Source of the DNA: Methanocalculaceae archaeon
GTDB lineage: Archaea; Halobacteriota; Methanomicrobia; Methanomicrobiales; Methanocorpusculaceae
Assembly (NCBI GenBank): GCA_031255895.1
Contig: JAIRRQ010000121.1
Span: 1 to 13,707 of the forward strand
DNA length: 13,707 bases
Direction: 5' to 3'
The position numbers and the translations under genes were made by a program. Below, one piece after another: positions 6,315 through 13,429 of this stretch. A model generated the notes under the pieces. The model had not been told where the DNA came from. It searched no databases and saw only the letters and a list, made by a program, of their open reading frames with translations. Every line of letters begins with the position of its first letter. Position 1 is the stretch's first letter.

Positions 6315-6566
6315 CTACATTTAAAATATAAACCACGCATTCAAGAGATATTCTCGAAAGAGGGAATTAACCATGTACTTGCAGGGGTAGAACACCCGCT
6401 GGCGAACAGAAAAGTGATGGGATGATTTTGGATATACAAACAATTCAGACCAAAATATGCTACAATTGAGGATCCAAGACTCTGATATAACGAAGTTAAA
6501 AAGACGAAAAAAGCATTTTGGATCAAAATTCAGGAATGTATCCTGAAAAATAATTATTTATTTTAA
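6315..6566 (+). pseudogene. Transposase relic (DDE/rve integrase-core C-terminal part)
   Basis: In one plus-strand frame the sequence reads IQEIFSKEGINHVLAGVEHP, then LANRKVMG, a TGA stop (6423-6425), then FWIYKQFRPKYATIEDPRL, a TGA stop (6483-6485), then YNEVKK, ending at TAA 6564-6566. Intact integrase-core transposases of archaea typically have IKHxLARVKHPQTNGKxERFFG, a YKxxR stretch and YNExRPHxSL in this order. The catalytic-glutamate region NGKxER has decayed to NRKVMG-stop, so the protein is dead. Upstream, at about 6231-6250, a shifted frame reads LHGSTDIF, possibly the remains of DHGTQF around the second catalytic Asp. The N-terminal part is not recognisable and no terminal inverted repeats were found by eye. 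Confidence 0.75.
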
Positions 6567-6744
6567 AAAACAATTTTTAAGAGAGAGAGTATGAGTTAAA
6601 TAAAATTATAGATAAAATTTTTCGTAGTATCACTCATCTTTTCCAAAAAATTCGTTCACCCTCACACTCGAAAACGATACAGATGAAAAAAACTCTATTC
6701 ATTCACGTTTATCACTTCCCACATCCAAGAATGAATCAACAATC

Positions 6745-8205
6745 ATGGACTGGGCAGAACGATATCGACCCAAACATCTCACAGACATCCTCGGCAACGA
6801 CGCCGCTGTCAGACAGATGAGAGATTGGGCACAAAACTTGACACAGGACTCACATCCCCTTCTCATCACTGGAAAACCAGGCATCGGCAAAACATCAGCG
6901 GCCCTTGCCCTTGCCAACGACATGAACTGGGAAGTCATCGAACTCAATGCAAGTGACGCACGTACCAAAACCATCATCGAACGCGTCATCGGAAATTCCG
7001 CGACCACAACCAGCCTGTTTGGAATCGAACACAAACTTATCATCATAGATGAAGTCGACAACCTCGAAGGAAACGCCGATCGCGGGGGAGCTCGAGCCAT
7101 CGCCGAAATACTCAAAGAGACTCGTCAACCGATCATCCTCATCGCAAATGACGCATATGGAGTATCTCACTCCATCCGAAAACTCTGCGATCACATCACG
7201 TTCCGTGACATCGCCATATCAACTCTCGTAAAACACATGCGTGAGATCTGCTCCACAGAACGGATTTCCTGCGACGACGACGCTCTGAACACCATCGCCG
7301 AAGGCGCAGCGGGTGACATGCGATCTGCTGTCAACATGCTATTCGCATCCACAACCGGCAAGACCTCAATTGTCTCAAATGACATCAATATCTCGCAGAA
7401 GGATGAACGAGCAAGCATCTTCGACCTTGTCGCAGGTGTTTATGCTGGAGCATCTGAAAAAAAAATCCAAAAATATTCTCACGAATGCGAGGAAAAACCA
7501 GACACCGTCATGCAGTGGATCGAAGAATTTGCATCGACTATCACAAACCAAAACCAACGGAGAGGGGCATACACCGCACTCTCTCGTGCTGACGTCTATC
7601 TCGGCAGAACCATGCGGCGCCAGTACTACGCTCTCTGGCGTTATGCAACCTCCATGATGACCTCTGGTGTTGCTAAAGAGTTTGTTGGAGCGAGATTTCA
7701 CCACAAAATTATGCCACCTACACGATGGAGGCGCATGGGCACTGCAAAAAAACAGAAGAACGCGCGCAGAACACTTGTTGCAAGACTTGGAGAAGACTAC
7801 AATATCCCCGACAACCAGATACAAAAAATCTATCTTGATCTCTTTTCACGCTTCGCCGCAGACGTCCCTCACATATTCTGCGAACGTCACGATCTGGACG
7901 TCGATCAACTCACTATCCTTCTACACGACAAAATCAAAGCTGTTGCAATCTTCAAAGAAGCCCAAATGATCACCAAAGAAAAAGAGATCAAAATGAAAAA
8001 GATCCCCTCCAAGAAACATGCCATCACACAAAAAATTGGAGAAGAACATGCAACAAAACTCGAAAAAATCTACCAAAAAAACCCCTCTCTCGCACCACTG
8101 ATCTCGCAACCAGAACATGCAACAAAATCTGCCACAGAGACCCTTATGCCATCGCAGGAAGAAAAGAAAAAAACACCCACACAAGCGACATTGGATTTTT
8201 TTTAA
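6745..8205 (+). CDS. rfcL: Replication factor C large subunit
   Basis: RfcL is the large subunit of the clamp loader, which with RfcS opens PCNA onto primed DNA using ATP. At 486 residues it fits the archaeal family. Motifs: WAERYRPKHLTDILGN at 3-18; Walker A GKPGIGKTS at 43-51; NASD at 68-71; Walker B IIIDEVDNLEG at 99-109; sensor 1 IAND at 133-136; and sensor 2 GDMRSAVN at 190-197. The collar region follows, with RWRRMGTAKKQKNARR, then a lysine-rich tail, and the last seven residues QATLDFF (480-486) form a PIP box for PCNA binding. The second Walker A residue is Lys where Pro is common. The ATG at 6745 gives the expected N-terminus; an earlier ATG is out of frame. It stands alone between eroded regions and has a T-rich terminator. 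No rfcS is in the window. Confidence 0.96.
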   Translation: MDWAERYRPKHLTDILGNDAAVRQMRDWAQNLTQDSHPLLITGKPGIGKTSAALALANDMNWEVIELNASDARTKTIIERVIGNSATTTSLFGIEHKLIIIDEVDNLEGNADRGGARAIAEILKETRQPIILIANDAYGVSHSIRKLCDHITFRDIAISTLVKHMREICSTERISCDDDALNTIAEGAAGDMRSAVNMLFASTTGKTSIVSNDINISQKDERASIFDLVAGVYAGASEKKIQKYSHECEEKPDTVMQWIEEFASTITNQNQRRGAYTALSRADVYLGRTMRRQYYALWRYATSMMTSGVAKEFVGARFHHKIMPPTRWRRMGTAKKQKNARRTLVARLGEDYNIPDNQIQKIYLDLFSRFAADVPHIFCERHDLDVDQLTILLHDKIKAVAIFKEAQMITKEKEIKMKKIPSKKHAITQKIGEEHATKLEKIYQKNPSLAPLISQPEHATKSATETLMPSQEEKKKTPTQATLDFF

Positions 8206-8212
8206 ACAACCT

Positions 8213-8228
8213 GTTTTTTTGATTTTTC
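8213..8228 (+). terminator. T-rich terminator of rfcL
   Basis: T7 at 8214-8220 and T5 at 8223-8227 follow the stop codon closely, as expected for archaeal intrinsic termination. Confidence 0.55.
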
Positions 8229-8274
8229 TGACAGATAAATTCCTAACTGTTTTTATCAGGATCGAATCTGTGCG

Positions 8275-8664
8275 ATGGGAAAATTTTTCAGCATTTTTGC
8301 CAAATTATGATCCTCAGCAAGACCAACATTCCCACGAATGACATTTTCAACGTGAACTATCTAATCGATCCAGTCATCTGCACCCATAAACATAATGATC
8401 TGATGGATGGTATCTTTGCATTCACAAATACAAACAAAAATTCATCGATCATTGTCGTTGATTTTTTCGAAAATAACCATTTTAAGTTTAACTGAGATCA
8501 GATCAGCACCAATCACGTTCAGTGATCTTCAGATATCGATCACGACGCATGATATCAAAACAGATATTTATGCGAAAAAGAATAACAGACCTGAGATTAT
8601 TTTTGTCATCTTTCCAAATAACAATCCATTAATGATGATCGAGATACAATACACGAGAGAATAA
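8275..8664 (+). pseudogene. Frameshifted hypothetical ORF downstream of rfcL
   Basis: Three plus-strand pieces in two frames suggest one small protein of about 125-130 residues. The first, from ATG 8275, reads MGKFFSIFAKL and stops. The second, frame shifted, runs from about 8307 with TNIPTNDIFNVNYLIDPVIC and SSIIVVDFFENNHFKF to a TGA near 8493. The third shifts back and carries RSAPITFSDLQISITTHDIK and PEIIFVIFPNNNPLMMIEIQ to TAA at 8662-8664. The alternation of hydrophobic and polar residues suggests beta strands. I do not recognise a family. Given intact rfcL and rlmE on either side, gene decay is more likely than sequencing error, though both remain possible. Confidence 0.42.
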
Positions 8665-8698
8665 AATAGATGATGTCTAATAACTCCGATTTGGACGG

Positions 8699-8881
8699 TC
8701 ATATACCACAGATGAGCTCAATGATAGTAACGTAATACTCTGTAAAGACGCTGATCAGTTCGAAAATCTCCTCTTGTGTCTCCAGAGTAAAACTGTCGTT
8801 TGCCATATAACCATTGATCTTTTTCTTCGTTATGACAAAGACGTACAAAAAATTAGAAGCAACAGTCAGAAAATCCCCAAA
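8699..8881 (-). pseudogene. C-terminal remnant resembling the broken gene at 4146-4962
   Basis: A 60-residue minus-strand frame is open from 8881 to TGA at 8699-8701; it follows rlmE by 24 bp and lacks a start codon at its front (an internal ATG at 8806 would give 35 residues). It reads FGDFLTVASNFLYVFVITKK, then INGYMANDSFTLETQEEIFE, then a hydrophobic tail ending ICGI. It resembles segment d of the broken gene: YVFVITKKKI against YILVVSSLAI, a shared NDS, then ETQEEI against DTMAEI, and a following Phe at matching distance. About 10 of 35 residues are identical with two short gaps, so homology is plausible but not proven. It may be a fragment of a lineage-specific protein family. Confidence 0.4.
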
Positions 8882-8905
8882 TTAGCGATGGATCTATCAT
8901 AGAGA

Positions 8906-9532
8906 TCAATGAAAATTTCGTTCATTGGATTTTTTCCGATCGTCATCAAAATCTCCAATAAAATTTTTTGCAACAATATAACACTCAGTGCTTCCTCTTC
9001 GGGTAGCCGTAGATCGAATATCTCTGACAGAATAAAAACGTTCTTTAACAAGTTCAAACAGTTCATTAAAGTCGGTTCCCTGAAATGATTTCATGACAAA
9101 ATTCCCACCCTGTTTCAGGAATTTTTCGGCAAATCGCAGGGCATCCTCGTTAAGTGCCACGATACGCGCCTGATCATATGCCTTGGTACCGGAGAGGTGG
9201 GGAGCCGCGTCGCAAACGACGACGTTGACGAGCGGCATGAGTTCGCGGATTTTTTTCTGAATTTCCGGACTGGTGAAATCACCCGTTAGGGTAATAACGT
9301 TTTCCATGGGGACAATGGAGTTAAGATCTACGCCAAGCAACTGACCATTGGTCATAGTGCGGAGAGCCTGTAACCAGCTTCCGGGGGCTGCACCAAGGTC
9401 AATAACGTTGTCAGTTTTCCTGATTACGTTGAATCGTTGGTTAATATCGATGAGTTTGTAGGCGGAACGAGCACGATATCCCTCGCGCACGGATTTTCTG
9501 TATATATTATCTTTTGTCCACTGCGATCCCAT
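8906..9532 (-). CDS. rlmE: 23S rRNA (uridine-2'-O-)methyltransferase RlmE (FtsJ family)
   Basis: RlmE transfers a methyl group from SAM to a uridine ribose in the peptidyl-transferase region of 23S rRNA. The 208-residue product shows the family pattern: SAYKL with catalytic K26; the SAM loop VIDLGAAPGSW at 43-53; VDLNSI at 68-73; VVVCDAAPHLSG at 104-115 with D108; GGNFVMKSFQG at 142-152 with K148; and RRGSTECYIVAKNF at 178-191 with E183. K26-D108-K148-E183 is the complete K-D-K-E tetrad. There is a short polar tail and no TRAM domain. The start at 9532 is supported by GGAGG eight bases upstream. Intact despite pseudogene relics on its downstream side. Confidence 0.95.
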   Translation of the reverse strand: MGSQWTKDNIYRKSVREGYRARSAYKLIDINQRFNVIRKTDNVIDLGAAPGSWLQALRTMTNGQLLGVDLNSIVPMENVITLTGDFTSPEIQKKIRELMPLVNVVVCDAAPHLSGTKAYDQARIVALNEDALRFAEKFLKQGGNFVMKSFQGTDFNELFELVKERFYSVRDIRSTATRRGSTECYIVAKNFIGDFDDDRKKSNERNFH

Positions 9533-9540
9533 TATGACTG

Positions 9541-9545
9541 CCTCC
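9541..9545 (-). promoter_or_regulatory. Ribosome binding site of rlmE
   Basis: GGAGG on the minus strand, eight bases before the ATG, fixes the rlmE start. It is one of the few clear Shine-Dalgarno sites in front of an intact gene here. TATA-like TATAGTTATA lies a little further upstream (about 9561-9570). Confidence 0.65.
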
Positions 9546-9721
9546 GTATCTGTATTCAGTATAACTATAGCAGGATGTGGTAATATAATGTAGCCGATTT
9601 TTCCAATGGAAGGAACTTTGGTTTTGTTTTCCAGAGGTAGATTCCGATCTTTTTATCTGAACAGTTCGTACATCTAAAACAGCCTCTCTATTTATCTGTT
9701 CCGAAGCATCACACTTGAATC

Positions 9722-9772
9722 ATTCTTAAAGAATACATGATAATGTGATATCATATCATCAATATACTTGAT
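9722..9772. repeat. Cluster of three short palindromes upstream of the 9880 gene
   Basis: Within 51 bp lie ATTCTT-A-AAGAAT (9722-9734), TGATATCA (9746-9753) and ATCAA-TATAC-TTGAT (9758-9772), about 55 bp before the TATA box of the plus-strand orphan gene. They could be operators. AT-rich DNA makes short palindromes common, so this is only suggestive. The rest of 9546-9826 holds no gene I can support. Confidence 0.3.
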
Positions 9773-9826
9773 GTTATGCAAAACTAGATACACACCTAAC
9801 TACCCCTGATTTAGTATTGGGGAGAG

Positions 9827-9835
9827 TATAAATAT
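9827..9835 (+). promoter_or_regulatory. TATA box of the 121-residue orphan gene
   Basis: TATAAATAT, preceded by the purine-rich GGGGAGAG that could act as a BRE, lies about 50 bp before the ATG at 9880. Initiation about 25 bp downstream would leave a leader of roughly 25 nt. It is among the cleanest promoter matches in the window. Confidence 0.6.
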
Positions 9836-9879
9836 GCATCACAATTGCAAAAAAATCAATTTTCATTTCAAATGAGAGA

Positions 9880-10245
9880 ATGTCAATATCGTTGAAAAAG
9901 ATACTGATCCCTGACCTCGTACAGAGACAAATTCACTGTCCAAAAAAGAATAGAACACTCATCAATAAACACAATTACGGCAAAAAATCTGTCAAAAGTA
10001 ATGTAACGACATATATCAAGAGTAAATTAGAAAGAAGTGTGGATGATCTTTTGTTTAATGCAGTGAAATTTATGCAGTGTGTAAAATGTATGCAAATTGC
10101 AAGTGAGAGAATAGATTATAGTTTTCTTGCAGCTGCCATAATCGTGATCGTGTATATCAGAGACTTTATCACGATTTTAAAATCGAGACGGGATCTATTC
10201 ACTCTTGAAGATGGGGATAGAATTTGTATCAAATTGCGTAAATGA
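9880..10245 (+). CDS. Hypothetical protein with one hydrophobic segment (121 aa)
   Basis: I do not recognise this protein. The 121-residue frame has a basic N-terminal half (SLKKILIPDLVQRQIHCPKK), a C-x-x-C pair in FMQCVKCMQ near residue 67, a hydrophobic stretch DYSFLAAAIIVIVYIRDFI that could be a membrane segment near 87-105, and an acidic-basic end, TLEDGDRICIKLRK. The last part faintly resembles the LxxGDxIxV ending of RCK/TrkA-C domains, but I would not assign it. A good TATA box supports expression; the ribosome site is weak (GAGAG just before the ATG). It is convergent with the aCPSF1 gene and divergent from rlmE. It could be a lineage-specific gene or the surviving piece of a larger one. 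Confidence 0.45.
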   Translation: MSISLKKILIPDLVQRQIHCPKKNRTLINKHNYGKKSVKSNVTTYIKSKLERSVDDLLFNAVKFMQCVKCMQIASERIDYSFLAAAIIVIVYIRDFITILKSRRDLFTLEDGDRICIKLRK

Positions 10246-10306
10246 CGCTTTGTACAAAATTTACAATGCACATCTCACTAAAATAAATAAAACTTCAAAA
10301 AACTCA

Positions 10307-10441
10307 TCATAAAACAACTTGAATGAGCCGATCCTCATCAATGTGAATCGATATGTAATTCGAGACATCAAAGCCATAATCAGCACAATTGATGATACAC
10401 ACTCCTGTTAATCCAAAAAATCGATGTTCAAGACCTAAGAT
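10307..10441 (-). pseudogene. Small ORF remnant downstream of aCPSF1
   Basis: A minus-strand frame of 44 codons between TAG (10442-10444) and TGA (10307-10309) reads ILGLEHRFFGLTGVCIINCA, then DYGFDVSNYISIHIDEDRLI, then QVVL. It looks strongly protein-like but has no ATG; a GTG inside would give only 31 residues. SNYISIHIDEDRLIQVV resembles SKHLVIYLDTRYILVV in segment d of the broken gene at 4146-4962, in a gapless alignment with conservative changes. It may be another fragment of that family. The plus-strand side of 10246-10496 shows nothing. Confidence 0.35.
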
Positions 10442-10483
10442 CTATTTGATCAGTAGATAAATATATGCTTATGATATTAGATA

Positions 10484-10496
10484 ATAGAAAAAAGAA
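10484..10496 (-). terminator. T-rich terminator of aCPSF1
   Basis: The minus strand reads TTCTTTTTTCTAT directly after the stop codon, an oligo-T termination signal. Confidence 0.45.
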
Positions 10497-12407
10497 TTAA
10501 ACCAGTCGATAGGTCTCAAGATTTTGAGGTGCAACCGTCTGGATATGACATTTTTTATAGATCGAACTTGCCAGATCAATAGTCTTTGACTCCTCGCCGT
10601 GGATCGTAAACACCCGTTCTGGCTTCGGTTGGAGAGACTGCACATAGTTCATCAACTGATGACGATCTGAGTGACCAGAGAAACCTTCCACCGTCTGGAC
10701 TTCCATGTTGATGATGATGCTATCCTTCTTGCCCACCGGCACCTCACGCCATCCTTTCTGAATACGGCGACCATAAGTTCCCTCAGCCTGATATCCAACG
10801 AAAATAAGAATATTTTTCTCAGATTCCGCAAGATTTCCGAGATATTCAATGACCGGACCACCATTCAGCATACCACTCGTCGAAACAATCACACACGGGT
10901 CCTCTGAAAAAATAACTTGTTGGCGTTTCTCATGTGAATCCACCTGTTCAAAGCATTCGGCGAGAAATGGGTTGTAATTGTCACGGAAGATCAGATTTCG
11001 GAGATCATTGTTCAAATATTCAGGATACGCCGTATGCAGAGCAGTTGCTTCTTTAATCATCCCATCAAGGTAAATCTTGCACCGAGGAATACGCTTGTTT
11101 CTGAATCCTTCTTCGAGAGCAAGCATCAGTTCCTGTGATCGTCCGACGGCAAATGCCGGGATCAGTACTTTGCCACCGCGACCAATGGTTGTATTGATTA
11201 CCTCGTAGAGATGATCCTCGGCACACTTCCTTGACGGGGAAAAATCCTCAGAACCTCCATAGGTACTCTCCATAACAAGCGCCTCAAGACGTGGAAATTG
11301 TGAAACTGTCGGGTTAAACAACCTGCTCTTGCTATAGAAGAAATCACCAGTGAACGCAATATTGTAGAGACCATTCCCTACATTGAAGTGGACAATGGCC
11401 GAACCAAGAATATGTCCAGCATTGTGCAGCGTCAACTTCAGATCAGGTGCGATGTCCGTCACATCACCGTAACCAAGTGCAATAGTGTGTTTGACAAACT
11501 CGCGAATTTCATTTGACGAATACGGAGGAATTTTATCCTCCTTGTTGTTCACATCAAGATAATCCAGCTGTAACATCGTTGCAGTGTCGCGAGTTGCGGG
11601 TGTTGTGTACACCGGGCCGTCATAACCATAACGGTAAAGCAGTGGTATGTATGCAGAGTGATCCAGATGAGCGTGTGTTAAAACAACCGCATCGAGAGAC
11701 GTGAACGGAAAAATCTCCGGAACGTTCAGAAACGGTGAAGACGCGCTGCCAGTAGCACCTGGTGACTCACCACAATCAATTAAAACCTTGCTTTCCGGCG
11801 TAGAAAGCAAGAATGCTGCCCTGCCCACCTGACGACAGCAACCAAGTGTTGTAAGACGCAACCACTGCTCCTTGTCGCGTCCCGAGTACATCGAATCACG
11901 GTGAATGCGGCGACCACATTTGCGCAGAAATTCCTTACGTTCGTCTCGGGTTTCGCGCAAAAACTGACGCACTTGTTTGATCGTCACTGATGGAATTGGT
12001 GGAGTCCGCGCGACTTTCGGTGTCCAGCCAATTTTCATCGTAATATCGCGGAGCGTTGAACCGTTCTTGCCGATGACAATGCCTGGCTTCTCTGCCTCAA
12101 TCAAAACTTCACCCGTATCAGTGTCGAAAAAAATATCCGTAATCCCCGCACTCTCTGGAACAACACTCTTAATCATATCGTACGCTTGTTCCGTGTCTCC
12201 GAGAATGTTTGGTCGCACTACAATCCTTTTGCGCAAATCACGGGCAAGTGTTCGGATCAAATCCTGTTCCTCGGCAAATCGTTTTGGATCGTCGGTGTAA
12301 ATCACCATCTCAGGGCCTTCATATTCAACATCGGTTACGGTAACACCGCGAGGTATCTTTCGGTTTATAGTATCTTTCAATTCTTTGAGTCTGTCTTCAA
12401 CCTGCAT
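10497..12407 (-). CDS. fttA: KH-domain beta-CASP ribonuclease aCPSF1 (FttA), transcription termination factor
   Basis: aCPSF1/FttA is the archaeal CPSF73-like nuclease that cleaves nascent RNA and drives transcription termination. From ATG 12407 it has 636 residues, the family length. Domains: two N-terminal KH-like domains, the second with VIGKNGSTL (GKNG at 113-116); a metallo-beta-lactamase core with HAHLDH at 245-250; NAGHILGS and FTGDFFYSK further on; the beta-CASP part with ALVMESTYGG, VLIPAFAVGRSQE and TSGMLNGG (SGMLNGG at 511-517); and C-terminal FSGHSDRHQL (GHSD at 578-581) and FTIHGEE with H603. All zinc-site motifs are present. The frame opens further upstream at 12497, but that start would overlap psmB by 62 bp and add 30 unconserved residues, so MQVEDRLKEL is chosen. 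It lies 28 bp after psmB and is probably cotranscribed with it, an arrangement found in other Euryarchaeota. Confidence 0.95.
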   Translation of the reverse strand: MQVEDRLKELKDTINRKIPRGVTVTDVEYEGPEMVIYTDDPKRFAEEQDLIRTLARDLRKRIVVRPNILGDTEQAYDMIKSVVPESAGITDIFFDTDTGEVLIEAEKPGIVIGKNGSTLRDITMKIGWTPKVARTPPIPSVTIKQVRQFLRETRDERKEFLRKCGRRIHRDSMYSGRDKEQWLRLTTLGCCRQVGRAAFLLSTPESKVLIDCGESPGATGSASSPFLNVPEIFPFTSLDAVVLTHAHLDHSAYIPLLYRYGYDGPVYTTPATRDTATMLQLDYLDVNNKEDKIPPYSSNEIREFVKHTIALGYGDVTDIAPDLKLTLHNAGHILGSAIVHFNVGNGLYNIAFTGDFFYSKSRLFNPTVSQFPRLEALVMESTYGGSEDFSPSRKCAEDHLYEVINTTIGRGGKVLIPAFAVGRSQELMLALEEGFRNKRIPRCKIYLDGMIKEATALHTAYPEYLNNDLRNLIFRDNYNPFLAECFEQVDSHEKRQQVIFSEDPCVIVSTSGMLNGGPVIEYLGNLAESEKNILIFVGYQAEGTYGRRIQKGWREVPVGKKDSIIINMEVQTVEGFSGHSDRHQLMNYVQSLQPKPERVFTIHGEESKTIDLASSIYKKCHIQTVAPQNLETYRLV

Positions 12408-12435
12408 AAAAATCGTTTCCAAAAAAGTGTAAAAA

Positions 12436-13083
12436 TCAGAAGGATGCGGAAGATGCCGGAAGCATCCCTGCAATTTTTGCTTCCGGGACGTGTTCAAATT
12501 TGTCCCGAGTTATGACCACTACATTGTATCCCTCGCCAGACGCTGCATCGCGTTGCATTGCCGCACGAAGCGCTCTAACCGCGAGATCGACAGCTTCAGT
12601 CTCGTCCATATTCGGTTTGAATCTATCCTCGAGAACACCGTAGGCTGTGAGAGAACCAGAACCAGTCGAAACAAAGTTCACTTCAAGCGTTGCACCACCA
12701 GCTGCATCCACTGAATAGATGGAGGCACCGTTCGCATCAACACCCCCTACGAGGAGCTGGACATAATAAGGGGAGAATCGATTCTGATTCAAATAATTCG
12801 ACAGAATAGTCGCTGTCGCACCAACACTAATCTCCTTTCCACGGCGGATCTGATAGAGATTGCACTCAACATTGATGATTCGAACAAGTTGTTGGGCATC
12901 ACCAACTCCTCCAGCAATCGTCATACCGATATGATGTGTGATGCTGTGTACTTTTTTTGCTTTTTTGCTGGCGATGAGGGTGCCCATGGTGGCACGCCGT
13001 TCGGTTGCAAGGACAACACCACCGTGGAAAACTATACCAACAGTGGTAGTTCCCGTTTTAACGTCCTGATATTCCTGTGACAT
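12436..13083 (-). CDS. psmB: Proteasome beta subunit, 20S core particle
   Basis: This is the catalytic beta subunit of the archaeal 20S proteasome, which degrades proteins unfolded by PAN-type ATPases. From ATG 13083 the protein has 215 residues: an 11-residue propeptide ending KTG, then the mature N-terminal TTTVG. Mature numbering gives T1, E17 (in ATERRATMG) and K33 (in KKAKK), the archaeal catalytic set. A GSGS motif and a later DLAVRALRAAMQRD helix are as expected. The start at 13083 has GAGGT four bases upstream. Two earlier in-frame starts exist: ATG 13116 (AGGAG almost touching it) and GTG 13179; both would give unusually long propeptides, although 13116 cannot be ruled out. It is first in a pair with aCPSF1. 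Confidence 0.95.
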   Translation of the reverse strand: MSQEYQDVKTGTTTVGIVFHGGVVLATERRATMGTLIASKKAKKVHSITHHIGMTIAGGVGDAQQLVRIINVECNLYQIRRGKEISVGATATILSNYLNQNRFSPYYVQLLVGGVDANGASIYSVDAAGGATLEVNFVSTGSGSLTAYGVLEDRFKPNMDETEAVDLAVRALRAAMQRDAASGEGYNVVVITRDKFEHVPEAKIAGMLPASSASF

Positions 13084-13116
13084 GGAGACCTCGTACTTGG
13101 ACACCCGTTCTGCCAT

Positions 13117-13429
13117 TCTCCTGCGAGGATAGCTATTACAGGTAACGCTCGAAAGTTTGTAAGTAAAATCACAAAACACAGCCTTATTTTACACCTCCTC
13201 GAAGAAGAACCACAATCACAAGGAGATATCTTGTTCTACCTCTCTCTTTCGAGGAATAGTAGTCGCATGGCAAGACTGTGACCATCCCTCCACAAAACAG
13301 AGTCGCGGCCGCATGCATACCAGCCATGGCGAAAAGCGTTATTATGTCTATTATGTTAATGTGCGCAGGATAAGATAAAGTTGCCGACCACGACACATGC
13401 AAAAAATGGGAGATGGCAAAAATGAAGGG
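13117..13429. other. Intergenic region between the CorC-like gene and psmB
   Basis: No supported gene. It should hold the psmB promoter; AT-rich candidates on the minus strand include TGTAATAGC near 13135 and TTTTACTTAC near 13165. A GAGGAGGTG stretch (13189-13197) looks like a strong ribosome site but is followed by TAA and no start. T tracts after the CorC-like gene (13405-13425 region) may terminate it. Confidence 0.4.

Noticed and set aside
8633..8690. ATGATGA box that could be the C box of a C/D guide RNA
   Set aside because: No correctly spaced CTGA D or D' box follows; other C-box-like matches in the window fail the same test.
9533..9720. Open minus-strand stretch upstream of rlmE reading EQINREAVLDVRTVQIKRSE
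   Set aside because: No start codon and no similarity I recognise; it overlaps the rlmE promoter and ribosome site. Could be another remnant but not supportable.
12408..12497. Longer aCPSF1 start at 12497
   Set aside because: It would overlap psmB by 62 bp and add 30 residues that do not belong to the family; the ATG at 12407 gives the normal N-terminus.
13303..13318. Adjacent NotI, SphI and NsiI sites (GCGGCCGCATGCAT) resembling a cloning linker
   Set aside because: The flanking sequence is continuous archaeal-type DNA with no vector features, so coincidence is the simpler reading.
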